Positions 51,222 to 59,766 of a stretch of DNA of 64,000 nt are shown in pieces. Position 1 is the stretch's first letter; every line of letters begins with the position of its first letter. The translations under genes were made by a program, and so were the position numbers. This DNA is from CATOSD01 sp965203135 (GTDB lineage Bacteria > Chloroflexota > Dehalococcoidia > Lucifugimonadales > CATOSD01), in contig CBDBBO010000002.1 of assembly GCA_965203135.1 (NCBI GenBank), positions 496,001 through 560,000 of the forward strand, read 5' to 3'. The notes under the pieces were generated by a model. It was not told where the DNA came from and did not search any database. It saw only the letters and a program-made list of their open reading frames with translations.

Positions 51222-54200
51222 TTGGGTAAGGCTTCCCTAAATCGGCTCTCGGCCCAGGTCGCGATTTTGCTTCTGGGTGTTCTCCTGTGCGTTGGGCTCC
51301 AGGGCGCCGCGGGCAGTGTGAACGCTCAAGAGAGGGAGGTCGTAATTCGCGAGGCCCAACCCAGGTCGCCTTTCTGCATCGAGCTGGATTCGCACCTTGC
51401 GCCATATCGAACTCTCACCGTCCTCGGCGCCGACTTTCCCACCACAGGCGTCGGCAGGCTACAGTTCCGCGACGTGGGTACTGACAATCTCAGCGCTTTG
51501 TTCGGTGGTGAACCGCGCTGGGAAACGCCGAACCTGGTCACGCTGGATTTGGGCCTGGTCGAGGACAGGCTGTGGCACGAGCCGACGCTGAAGCTTCAGG
51601 TCCGCATCACCAATGCCGCCGGAGAGCCGCAATCCAACTGGTCGAACGTGGTTAAGGTGGTGCAGAACGCCTCCGATTGTTCCACTCCCAGAGAGGCGCC
51701 GTTCCCGCCGGAGCCGCCGGTTCGGGGAGTCGCGGGAGACCTGTGGGCGGACGTGGTAATCGGCAAGCCGGACTTCACGCAGATCGCTCCGAAGAGCGTT
51801 GTGCCGTTCAAGCTGTTCAATCCCGGCGGCGTCGTAGTCGACAGGTCTTCGGCTCCCGGAAGAATGTATGTGTGGGACGCCGGCAACAGCCGCGTCCTGG
51901 GCATCGACCTGGCGAAGTGCTACGCGGGCGAGGGTCCCTGCACCGCCGACGTCGTGATAGGCCAGCCGTCGGGGTACGATCAGGGCGGCTGTAACGGCGA
52001 CAGTTCGTTCCAGGGCTTTCCCGCGCGTACCACTCCCAGGGCGGACACGCTCTGTGGCATACCCGAACAGGCTTTGAGCCCATGGGAAGTGCACACCTTC
52101 GTGACGATGGCCGTGGACGGCAACGGCGCCCTGTACGTTCCGGACTCCTACAACAACAGGATAGTGAAGTACGAAGACCCCTTCGCAACCGACTCGGTCG
52201 CCGACGAGGTCTGGGGACAGTGGGACTTCTCCGGTGGTACGTGCAACCGGGGCGGCCCCCGACGACCAACGGCGGAGACGCTCTGCTTTCACTCGCAAAC
52301 CAACTTCCCCCTGGCGAACCGTTACGGCAACGGCGTGGAGATCGATCCGAACGGCAACATGTGGGTGGCGGACGGCGGCAACAACCGCGTGCTTCGCTTC
52401 CCTGTGGACCCCGACACGGGAGACATCGCAAGGGCCGCGGACCTGGTGCTGGGCCAGCGCAGCTTCCACGGAGAAGGGACCGGCGACGGCCTGGACGAGA
52501 TGCACGCTCCCTCGGCGGTGAGGATGGCGGGAGATGGCCGGCTCTTTGTGGCCGACACGCTCAACAACAGGGTCCTCGTGTTCCAGCCCCCCTTCCGGTC
52601 TGGAATGTCGGCCGCCCAGGAGTTCGGATCGGGATTCGATCGCCCTACTTCGGTGGAGATAGACCCGGCCGGACAGGGCGTCTGGGTGAACGACTCCGCA
52701 AACTACATGGTCGAGCTGTGGGACATGCGGAGCGAATCGGTTTTGAGGATACTGGGCAAGGACTCCTACCGTCCGGGACGTCAGTGCGACGCCTGGTATC
52801 CGGAACTGCCTGATCGCCTGTACCTGTGCCCAATCGCCGGAGGCGTCGGCGTGGACGGTCTCGGCAACGTCCTCGTGTCCTCGTACCTGGACACAGCGGA
52901 GGTAGCTCGTTTTCCCGTAGCTACGGCGGGAGGAGCGCTGGGCGTCCGGCCGGACAGGCGCCTTTTCCATCCGCCGGTAGGAACGAACCACAAGGACTTG
53001 AACGGGATACACTCGGCTCGGGGCGTCGTCACATGGGGCGACCAGTTGATCGTTTCCGACATAAGCCGGCTGCTGTTCTGGAACGGACTGGACACGCTGC
53101 ACAACGGGCGGCCCGCCGACGGCGCGGTGGGAGATGAGCTCGCAACCGGGGACTGGCCTCACTGCTGCGGCAGGATCAAGGTGGATGAAGCGGGCAGGCT
53201 GTGGGTGCTCGGATTCGAGGGGGTCAACCTCCTGGAAGTCTACCAGCTGCCCCTTACTGAGAACTCGGTGCCACTGCACACCATCTTTACCCAGGAGATT
53301 ACGCTTCCAATCCTGGGCCAGAGGTTCAAAATCGAGCTGGGGCGCCGCAAATTCGGGATCGCGCCGGTCGGCAGCGGAGAGTTCGTGTGGCTGTCCGACA
53401 CCGACAACCACCGCGTGCTGCGAATACGCGACCCCCTGACCAATCCTGTGGTGGACGCGATCCTGGGACAGCAGACCGCGTTCGCCAACAAGTGCAACGC
53501 GGGCCGGATTCCGGCGGCGGACTGGGACGCGCTCTCCGCCGGGGAGCACAGGAACCTGCTTTGCTTCCCCGGAGCGCTGTCTATAGACCGGCTCGGCAAC
53601 CTGTACGTTTCCGACCATTCGCTGGAGGTAGACGGGAACCGCCGTCTACTGTTGTTCGAAGCGGACTCTCTGCCCACCGATAGAGATTCGGTCCTGCTTG
53701 GCCGGGGCGCGACAAAGGCCTTCACCGAGTCTCTGTATGGGTTCAGCAGCCTATGGGTGAGCGCGTACTGGGAGCGCGAATCGGTGATCGACAAGAGGTT
53801 ATACCTGCACGGCATGTCGGCCGGAACATGGGAGACCGCCTTCGACAGTACCAACAGAATGGTAGTTGGATTCAACGCCTACGCGGGACCGAGGTTCGTC
53901 GGGGTGTACGAGGACCCTTTGGGCAGAGAGAAACTTCCGAATGCGTACCTCTATGACCTGATGTCGATGGCGTACACGGCCACGTTCGATGACAACGACA
54001 ATCTGTACGTGGGCGACATCAACAGGGGCAGGGTGCTCGTGTACCACAATCCGTTCGGGAACTCTTCCGCGGACGCGGAGCCGACCGCGCCGGTCGCCGC
54101 GCCGCCCCTGCCGCAGCGCGAGGTAACCATCGAGTCGGTCAGACCAGAGCCTCCGTACTGCGTGGTGCGCAGGTCGGACCAAGAGTATGAAAGGGCGCTC

Positions 54201-55433
54201 GAGTTCCAGTTCGACGTGCTGCCCCAGGGCTGGAAGAACCTGAGTTTACACTTCCGGAGGCTGACGGATACACACTTGGAATGGGTCAGGCTGTCAAATG
54301 CCGACACCGTTCGGGCGAGGGACACGTCCTTAATCATCGACATGGGCAGGATCGGGGGCCGTCTGTGGGGTCATCGCGATAAGTTGACGATGACCGTGAG
54401 GCTGGTTTCACCGGAAGGGACGGTTCTTTCGAACTGGTCGCCTGCCTTCGTGCTCGCCGAGAACGTAGAGGCGTGCGGAGTCGCCCTGCCCGCAAGAAGC
54501 CCCACGCCGACGCCCATACCCACTCCAACGCCAGCGCCGACGGAGACGCCGACGCCCATACCCACTCCAACGCCTACGCCTACGGAGACGCCGACGCCCG
54601 CATCGAGGGCGGCTTTGTTGCCCACGGCGGCGCCCGAGCCTACGTCCGTGCCATTGGTTGACGTGAACGCCGTTACTTTCGAGAGGGTTGATCCGGAGCT
54701 TCCGCTCTGTGTCCTTCGCGACTCGCAGCGGGGCCATGAGACACGGCTTCATCTGCGGTTAGGGAATATGCCGGAGAATAGGCTTCATCTGTTTCAGCGG
54801 AGGCTGGAGTTCAGGAACCAGGCTACTCTGGGCACCGTAGTGATAGATCTCTCCCTGTTTCCCTCGCTTATACAGATCGAAGAGTCCGGCATAATGGTCC
54901 CCATGAGTTACTACGGCACCCGGCTCTGGGCCAATCTGGAGAGGTTGGAGTTGACAGCCAGGCTGGTTGATTTCGATGGCGAGCCTGTTACGGACTGGTC
55001 GCCGGAGTTCGCGCTCGCCCAGGACGAGGAGGCCTGCGGCGTCGCCTGGCCCACGCCCACACCGAGACCGACGCCGACAGTCGCACCCGCACCCGCGGCC
55101 ACGGCCACGGCCACCGCCGTCCCGCCGCCCGCAGCGACGGCGGCGGTCGTCCCCACGTCTACGCCCAGACCCGCTCCAACGCTGACTCCCACGGCGGTCA
55201 CGGCCGCCGCGTCCGAGACGTTCCCGCCGGAGCGACCGTCTCCGATACCCGCCGTCTCGCCCACGCCCGCTGGCGAAGAGGGCGGCGGTGGGTGCGGCCT
55301 GAGCGCGGACCGGGATTACGGCGGCGTGGAGTTAGGCATGTTGATGTTCCTGCTGGCGCCGCTTGCCTTGGTCGTTCGGAACCGGCGGCGCGGCAGATCC
55401 GGGCCGCGGGGCGATGTTCAAGATGGTGAGTGA
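51222..55433 (+). CDS. Large surface protein: three two-Cys Ig-like domains, NHL repeats, Pro/Thr linkers, C-terminal anchor
   Basis: A 1403-residue exported protein. Signal peptide at about 1-36 ending SVNAQ. Domain A (about 38-150) begins REAQPRSPFC and ends near NASDCS. Residues about 170-950 hold NHL-type beta-propeller repeats (for example ALYVPDSYNNRIVKYEDPF, LFVADTLNNRVLVFQPPF, LYVGDINRGRVLVYHNPFG). Domains like A recur at about 965-1085 (ESVRPEPPYC ... VEACG) and 1150-1275 (ERVDPELPLC ... EEACG), joined by Pro/Thr linkers. The C-terminus is GGGGCG, a membrane span and NRRRGR, like a sorting tail. TTG start with a weak ribosome site. Function unknown; adhesion or scaffolding is likely. 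Confidence 0.82.
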   Translation: MGKASLNRLSAQVAILLLGVLLCVGLQGAAGSVNAQEREVVIREAQPRSPFCIELDSHLAPYRTLTVLGADFPTTGVGRLQFRDVGTDNLSALFGGEPRWETPNLVTLDLGLVEDRLWHEPTLKLQVRITNAAGEPQSNWSNVVKVVQNASDCSTPREAPFPPEPPVRGVAGDLWADVVIGKPDFTQIAPKSVVPFKLFNPGGVVVDRSSAPGRMYVWDAGNSRVLGIDLAKCYAGEGPCTADVVIGQPSGYDQGGCNGDSSFQGFPARTTPRADTLCGIPEQALSPWEVHTFVTMAVDGNGALYVPDSYNNRIVKYEDPFATDSVADEVWGQWDFSGGTCNRGGPRRPTAETLCFHSQTNFPLANRYGNGVEIDPNGNMWVADGGNNRVLRFPVDPDTGDIARAADLVLGQRSFHGEGTGDGLDEMHAPSAVRMAGDGRLFVADTLNNRVLVFQPPFRSGMSAAQEFGSGFDRPTSVEIDPAGQGVWVNDSANYMVELWDMRSESVLRILGKDSYRPGRQCDAWYPELPDRLYLCPIAGGVGVDGLGNVLVSSYLDTAEVARFPVATAGGALGVRPDRRLFHPPVGTNHKDLNGIHSARGVVTWGDQLIVSDISRLLFWNGLDTLHNGRPADGAVGDELATGDWPHCCGRIKVDEAGRLWVLGFEGVNLLEVYQLPLTENSVPLHTIFTQEITLPILGQRFKIELGRRKFGIAPVGSGEFVWLSDTDNHRVLRIRDPLTNPVVDAILGQQTAFANKCNAGRIPAADWDALSAGEHRNLLCFPGALSIDRLGNLYVSDHSLEVDGNRRLLLFEADSLPTDRDSVLLGRGATKAFTESLYGFSSLWVSAYWERESVIDKRLYLHGMSAGTWETAFDSTNRMVVGFNAYAGPRFVGVYEDPLGREKLPNAYLYDLMSMAYTATFDDNDNLYVGDINRGRVLVYHNPFGNSSADAEPTAPVAAPPLPQREVTIESVRPEPPYCVVRRSDQEYERALEFQFDVLPQGWKNLSLHFRRLTDTHLEWVRLSNADTVRARDTSLIIDMGRIGGRLWGHRDKLTMTVRLVSPEGTVLSNWSPAFVLAENVEACGVALPARSPTPTPIPTPTPAPTETPTPIPTPTPTPTETPTPASRAALLPTAAPEPTSVPLVDVNAVTFERVDPELPLCVLRDSQRGHETRLHLRLGNMPENRLHLFQRRLEFRNQATLGTVVIDLSLFPSLIQIEESGIMVPMSYYGTRLWANLERLELTARLVDFDGEPVTDWSPEFALAQDEEACGVAWPTPTPRPTPTVAPAPAATATATAVPPPAATAAVVPTSTPRPAPTLTPTAVTAAASETFPPERPSPIPAVSPTPAGEEGGGGCGLSADRDYGGVELGMLMFLLAPLALVVRNRRRGRSGPRGDVQDGE
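54508..54599 (+). repeat. 42-bp tandem repeat in a Pro/Thr linker
   Basis: Two full units (54508-54549, 54550-54591) and a partial third, each starting CGACGCCCATACCCACTCC. They encode PTPIPTPTP-rich linker between the second and third Ig-like domains. The copy number could change by slippage. Confidence 0.85.
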
Positions 55434-55707
55434 AGTCTCACCGGAAGGCGTCGGCGTGCAGGAATTCTTGTAATGACAAACGCCTGGAAGGTGTGTTACC
55501 ATTTTCACACTCAGGGCCGTGCGCCGCAACGGCGGCGCTGCATTGCGGCCTAGCCGAAATCGAAGGCAAGCCGAGAAGGAGCGTTTCAGGGCGTGTCTCG
55601 GAACTCGTCTACAAGGTGGTTGCGATAGGCTTGCTCGTGTGATGGCATTGCTGCCGGCGGTGCCATCTCTTTTTTTGTCTGTAACAATTTAGAGTCGAGG
55701 TGAACCG
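55434..55707 (+). promoter_or_regulatory. Long leader of the aprBA operon
   Basis: A 274-base gap without a supported gene. A promoter-like pair ATGACA (55473-55478), 18 bases, TACCAT (55497-55502) would start a transcript near 55509. The next 170 bases contain several GC-rich pairings and end in a terminator (55641-55676), 27 bases before the GAGGTGAACCG that precedes aprB. A terminator inside the leader suggests attenuation or a separate small RNA. I could not match it to a known RNA family. Confidence 0.5.
55641..55676 (+). terminator. Terminator hairpin in the aprBA leader
   Basis: GATGGCA (55641-55647) pairs with TGCCATC (55661-55667); TCTTTTTTT follows. It lies between the large surface-protein gene and aprB. 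Confidence 0.7.
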
Positions 55708-56154
55708 ATGCCTACTTTCGTGGATCCCAAGGTGTGCGACAGCTGCGCCGCTCTATCCGAGCCCCAATGCGTTCACATCTGCCCCAACGACCTGATGGTG
55801 CTGCACGAAGAGTCCAACAAGGGTTTCAACCAGGAGCCGGAGATGTGCTCCGAGTGCTTCGCGTGCGTGAAGATGTGCCCGCAGGAGGCCATCGAGGTGC
55901 GCGGTTATTCGGACTTCGTGCCGCTGGGCGCATACCTCAAGCCCCACCGGACCGACAGCGAGATCAAGTGGGACGTGAAGTTCCGGGACGGAAGGACGCT
56001 GAACTTCACCTTCCCGGTGCGCACGACTCCCGTCGGTTCCACGGACCCGTACAAGGACTTCGCGGAGCCTGGACCGGAGGACGCGGCAGGACAGGGACTG
56101 GCGGGCGAATCCATCTGGCTGGGAGTGGACAGCCTGTCCTCGATCCAGAGCTAG
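55708..56154 (+). CDS. aprB: Adenylylsulfate reductase, beta subunit
   Basis: Iron-sulfur electron-transfer subunit of dissimilatory APS reductase. A 148-residue protein with the AprB cysteine pattern: C10, C13, C21, C25 (CDSC ... CVHICPNDLM) and C47, C50, C53, C57 (CSECFACVKMCPQEAIEVRG), binding two [4Fe-4S] clusters. A C-terminal tail follows that wraps AprA (WDVKFRDGRTLNF, RTTPVGS). In the Archaeoglobus protein the residue after C47 is a tryptophan (Trp48, CWEC), placed between cluster and FAD; here it is serine. GAGGTGAACCG precedes the ATG. aprA follows after 29 bases. Confidence 0.93.
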   Translation: MPTFVDPKVCDSCAALSEPQCVHICPNDLMVLHEESNKGFNQEPEMCSECFACVKMCPQEAIEVRGYSDFVPLGAYLKPHRTDSEIKWDVKFRDGRTLNFTFPVRTTPVGSTDPYKDFAEPGPEDAAGQGLAGESIWLGVDSLSSIQS

Positions 56155-56183
56155 CAGAGCAGACAAGGAAGGTTTCATAGGAT

Positions 56184-58058
56184 ATGACAACCCCTGAGAT
56201 AGAAACTATCGAGTGCGACGTCCTGATCGTCGGCGGCGGCATGAGCGGCTGCGGCGCGGCTTTCGAGGCGAACTTCTGGGGGCGCGACCTGCGGGTGGTG
56301 CTGGTGGAAAAGGCAGTTATCGAGCGCAGCGGCGCTACCGGCGAGGGCCTGTCCGCCATCAACTGCTACATGGGCATGCGCTCCGGGTGGAACACACCCG
56401 AGGACTTCGTCGAGTACGTGCGCAACGACATGATGGGTCTCGCTCGCGAGGACCTCGTGTACGACGTGGGCCGTCACGTGGACGCCTCGGTGCACATGTG
56501 GGAGGAGTGGGGCCTGCCCATCTTCAAGAAGCCGGACGGCTCCTACCAGCGCGTCGGGAGATGGCAGTTGCCGATGCACGGCGAGTCGCTCAAGCCGATC
56601 GTGGCCGAGCCGGCGCGCAAGGCACTCGGAGAGGGCAACCTGTACGAGCGCATTCTTATCACGCACCTTCTGCCGGACAAGCGCGACTCCAACCGGATAG
56701 CCGGAGCGATAGGCGTCGGCGTGCGCGACGGCAAGATCTACGTCTTCAAGGCGCGCGCGGTCATCTGCACGGCGGGCGGCGCGTCCAACATCTTCCGGCC
56801 GCGCTCCACGAACGAGGGCCTGGGCCGCACCTGGTACTCGGTGTTCGACACCGGCTCGGTGTACGGCCTGGTGATTCCCCTCGGCGCGGAGATGACGCAG
56901 ATGGAGCACCGGTTCGTGCCGTCGCGCTTCAAAGACGGCTACGGCCCCATCGGAATGTGGTTCCAGTTCTTCGGAGCGAGGGCCACCAACGCCTACGGCG
57001 AGGACTACACGCAGACCAGGGCGGAGGCGTTGAAGGAGTTCGACCCCTACGGGTCGGCGGTGCCGACGCCGACGCCGCTTCGCAACCACCAGATGTACCT
57101 GGACATCACGGAGGGCAAGTCGCCCATCTACATTCGCACGGAGGAGGCGATCGAGCGGTTGTCGAAGGACGACGAGGGCAACTTCGACCAGCACAGGTTC
57201 GACGAGGTGCACAGCGAGGCTTGGGAAGACTTCCTGGACATGACGATCTCGCAGGCGCTGATGTGGGCCTCGCAGAACATCGCGCCGGAGAACACCCCCT
57301 CCGAGATCGTTCTGGCGGAGCCGTACATCATGGGCTCGCACTCGGGCGAGGCGGGCGCGTGGGTGAGCGGTCCGGACGACCTGGCGCCCGGCGAGTACAA
57401 GTGGGGCTACAACCGGATGCTGACCATCAACGGGCTGTTCGCGGCCGGCGACGGCGTGGGAGCGGCGCCGCACAAGTTCTCGTCCGGTTCGTTCACCGAG
57501 GGCAAGATCGCCGCGAAGGCGGCGGTGGCGTATGCGCGCGACGTGGCGGACGCGCCGCAGATCGACGACGACAGGGTGCAGGAGCTCGTCCAGGAAATCA
57601 TGAGGCCGATGGAGACCTTTAAGGCCAACCGGGGCGTCTCCACCAGCGACGAGGTCAACCCCAACTACATCATGCCGAAGCACGCGCTGATCCGTCTGCA
57701 GAAGATAATGGACGAGTACGCCGGCGGCATCTCGACGCAGCTGAAGACGAACGAGCCGCTGCTGACGCGGGGGTTGGAGCTTCTCACCTTCCTGCGGGAG
57801 GACCTGAACCTGCTGGCGGCGCGCAATCTTCACGAGCTGCTCAGGGGCTGGGAAGTGGTGCATCGCGCATGGGTGGCGGAGGCGCACGTGAGGCACCTGC
57901 TGCACCGCAAGGAGACGCGCTGGCCGGGCTACTACTACCGGACGGACTATCCCAAGCTGGACGACGAGAACTGGCGGGTGTTCGTGAACTCCCGCTACGA
58001 CCCGGATTCCGGGAACTGGGACGTGTTCACCAAGCCATACAAGCAATTGGTCAAGTAG
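56184..58058 (+). CDS. aprA: Adenylylsulfate reductase, alpha subunit
   Basis: FAD subunit that interconverts APS and sulfite plus AMP. A 624-residue protein with FAD loop VLIVGGGMSGCGAAFEA (14-30), VLVEKAVIERSGATGEGLSAINCYMGM, EEWGLPIFK, RFVPSRFKDGYGPIGMWFQF, GSHSGEAGAWVSG, the second FAD motif INGLFAAGDGVGAAPHKFSSGSF, and the C-terminal YYYRTDYPKLDDENWRVFVNSRYD typical of AprA. Substrate-contact Asn, Arg and His positions known from the Archaeoglobus enzyme appear kept. sat and qmo genes are not in the window, so the direction (sulfite oxidation or sulfate reduction) is open. Confidence 0.95.
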   Translation: MTTPEIETIECDVLIVGGGMSGCGAAFEANFWGRDLRVVLVEKAVIERSGATGEGLSAINCYMGMRSGWNTPEDFVEYVRNDMMGLAREDLVYDVGRHVDASVHMWEEWGLPIFKKPDGSYQRVGRWQLPMHGESLKPIVAEPARKALGEGNLYERILITHLLPDKRDSNRIAGAIGVGVRDGKIYVFKARAVICTAGGASNIFRPRSTNEGLGRTWYSVFDTGSVYGLVIPLGAEMTQMEHRFVPSRFKDGYGPIGMWFQFFGARATNAYGEDYTQTRAEALKEFDPYGSAVPTPTPLRNHQMYLDITEGKSPIYIRTEEAIERLSKDDEGNFDQHRFDEVHSEAWEDFLDMTISQALMWASQNIAPENTPSEIVLAEPYIMGSHSGEAGAWVSGPDDLAPGEYKWGYNRMLTINGLFAAGDGVGAAPHKFSSGSFTEGKIAAKAAVAYARDVADAPQIDDDRVQELVQEIMRPMETFKANRGVSTSDEVNPNYIMPKHALIRLQKIMDEYAGGISTQLKTNEPLLTRGLELLTFLREDLNLLAARNLHELLRGWEVVHRAWVAEAHVRHLLHRKETRWPGYYYRTDYPKLDDENWRVFVNSRYDPDSGNWDVFTKPYKQLVK

Positions 58059-58066
58059 GAGCTAGC

Positions 58067-58969
58067 TTGACGCCCGACGCTAACACGCGCGCCGAACAAC
58101 TTCTCAACTCCCTGGTGGGTTGCGCCTTCCTGACGCTGCTAGACGAGAGCGATCTTGCGCCAAGCGACGTTGCAGACCCAGCAGTCGCGCTTCAGGCCGC
58201 TGCGTGGAGCTGCGACTATGTAGATAAGTGGGACCGGGACTACGAGACTATCTCACGCATGGTAACGGAGATAGCGAAAGACAAGCCGGACCTGGCGCGC
58301 AAACTCTTTGAGCACCCGGCGACGGCGTGGTGGTTCCGCGACGTGAACCTGGATGCTCAGGCGTGGCTCTCCATTCATGGCACACCGGACAAGTTCATCT
58401 ATGGCATCCCTCCGAACGTCAGTGAGTGGCGCCGTCCGCAAAATCCATCTGGGCCTTGGGAGCGCTACGCCCAAAAGCCTCTTAACCACGAGACCACTTC
58501 GACGCTGTACGCGCCTTTTCTCACGTCCGAGCTTGTGGCTATGGAGGAACGGGTTAGCGACTACCGGTGCAGTTTCCCTCTGGCCTGGTGGTCAATGCGT
58601 ATCTTGGAAAACGTGCGTGTCTTTGAGATACACGGCCCGTCCGACTGGCACAAACTGTGCATCAGGTATCCGGCGAGAGGCACGGAGGACGACCGGCTGG
58701 TACCGAATTGGGGCGCTATCGCAGAAGAGTGGGACGGCGTACACCTGAGCCTGGGCGGGTTGTTGACCACGGAGCAGAATCGGTTCGAGTCAGCCGCTGG
58801 GTGGTCTATGCTGGACTTTTGGCACGCTGAGCAGACTTACTGGCTGAGAAGCATCGACGTCGAAGTGGAGCGCCAACCGGACTTCGAGCGGGGGATGGGG
58901 TCGCCCCTGACGCATGAGTTGAGGATGCCGCGGGTTCCCACCTCTGGGTCAATGATGATGCGTTTGTAG
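58067..58969 (+). CDS. Hypothetical protein linked to aprBA
   Basis: A 300-residue soluble protein of no family I recognise, rich in Trp in its second half (AWWFRDVNLDAQAW, WHKLCIRYPARG, WSMLDFWHAEQTYW). TTG start at 58067, with AGGAG overlapping the aprA stop region, so it is likely co-transcribed; the longer frame to 57869 is a shadow of aprA. Its composition is a little less GC-rich than aprA. It is not one of the usual apr partners (qmoABC, aprM, sat). Confidence 0.7.
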   Translation: MTPDANTRAEQLLNSLVGCAFLTLLDESDLAPSDVADPAVALQAAAWSCDYVDKWDRDYETISRMVTEIAKDKPDLARKLFEHPATAWWFRDVNLDAQAWLSIHGTPDKFIYGIPPNVSEWRRPQNPSGPWERYAQKPLNHETTSTLYAPFLTSELVAMEERVSDYRCSFPLAWWSMRILENVRVFEIHGPSDWHKLCIRYPARGTEDDRLVPNWGAIAEEWDGVHLSLGGLLTTEQNRFESAAGWSMLDFWHAEQTYWLRSIDVEVERQPDFERGMGSPLTHELRMPRVPTSGSMMMRL

Positions 58970-58988
58970 CCTGGGGGAGACTTCGCAC

Positions 58989-59759
58989 GTGGCCCTACCC
59001 GACACCACCACCGAGTTCGCGGGCCGCGTGGCGCTGGTCACCGGCGCCGGGCAGGGCATGGGCCGCGCCGTGGCCGCGAGACTGGCGGCGGGCGGCGCCA
59101 AGGTGGTGGTGAACGACCTCAACCCGGAGTCGGCGGAGCGCACGGCGCAGGCGCTCGCGGACGCCGGGCACGAAGCCACGCCGGTCGCGGGCGACGTGTC
59201 CCGACCCGGGGACGTGCGCGAAATGTTCCGGGCGGTCTTCGATCGCTATGGCACGCTGCACGTGCTGGTCAACAACGCGGGCATACTCTACCCAACCTCG
59301 GTGGAGCATATCGAGCCGGAGGAGTGGGACCTGGTGGTGGCCGTGAACCTGACGGGCACGTTCCTGTGTTCCCAGGCGGCGATAGGGCTCATGCGAGAGG
59401 CAGGCTGGGGGCGAATCGTCAACTTCTCGTCTACCGCGGGCAAGAACGTCAGCACCGTGGGCGGCGCACACTACACCGCCGCCAAGGCGGGGGTGTTGGG
59501 ATTCACCCGGCATCTGGCCAAGGAGGTGGCCGCGTACGGCATCACCGTGAACGCGGTGTGCCCGGGCCTGATAGACACGGAGATGGTGCGGGCGGTCATC
59601 AGCCCGGAGCGGGCCGACGCCTACGCGCGGGGCTTTCCCATCGAGCGGCTGGGCGAGCCGGAAGAGGTCGCCGAGCTGGTGGCGTTTCTGGCGTCGGACC
59701 GGGCGTCGTACATCACGGGCGCGTCGCTGGACATTAACGGCGGGGACTTGATGATATGA
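58989..59759 (+). CDS. Short-chain dehydrogenase/reductase, FabG-like
   Basis: A 256-residue classical SDR. NAD(P) loop VTGAGQGMGRAVA (about 16-28), NNAG (about 90), serine in NFSSTAGKN, YTAAK catalytic Tyr and Lys (about 159-163), and the C-terminal ITGASLDINGG. GTG start with GGAG ten bases upstream. The next gene, a threonine dehydrogenase, starts seven bases after its stop. Substrate unknown. Confidence 0.9.
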   Translation: MALPDTTTEFAGRVALVTGAGQGMGRAVAARLAAGGAKVVVNDLNPESAERTAQALADAGHEATPVAGDVSRPGDVREMFRAVFDRYGTLHVLVNNAGILYPTSVEHIEPEEWDLVVAVNLTGTFLCSQAAIGLMREAGWGRIVNFSSTAGKNVSTVGGAHYTAAKAGVLGFTRHLAKEVAAYGITVNAVCPGLIDTEMVRAVISPERADAYARGFPIERLGEPEEVAELVAFLASDRASYITGASLDINGGDLMI

Positions 59760-59766
59760 GGCAATC

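Noticed and set aside
51459..53618. A 719-codon minus-strand open frame
   Set aside because: Antisense to the NHL surface protein, whose signal peptide, repeats and linkers are convincing. The antisense translation has no motifs.
54508..54599. Tandem units as a CRISPR-like array
   Set aside because: The units are directly adjacent with no spacers and encode an in-frame Pro/Thr linker.
55509..55676. 6S RNA or SRP RNA upstream of aprBA
   Set aside because: The length fits 6S RNA, but I could not see the long two-arm helix with a central bubble, nor the conserved SRP loop. It is left as an unassigned leader.
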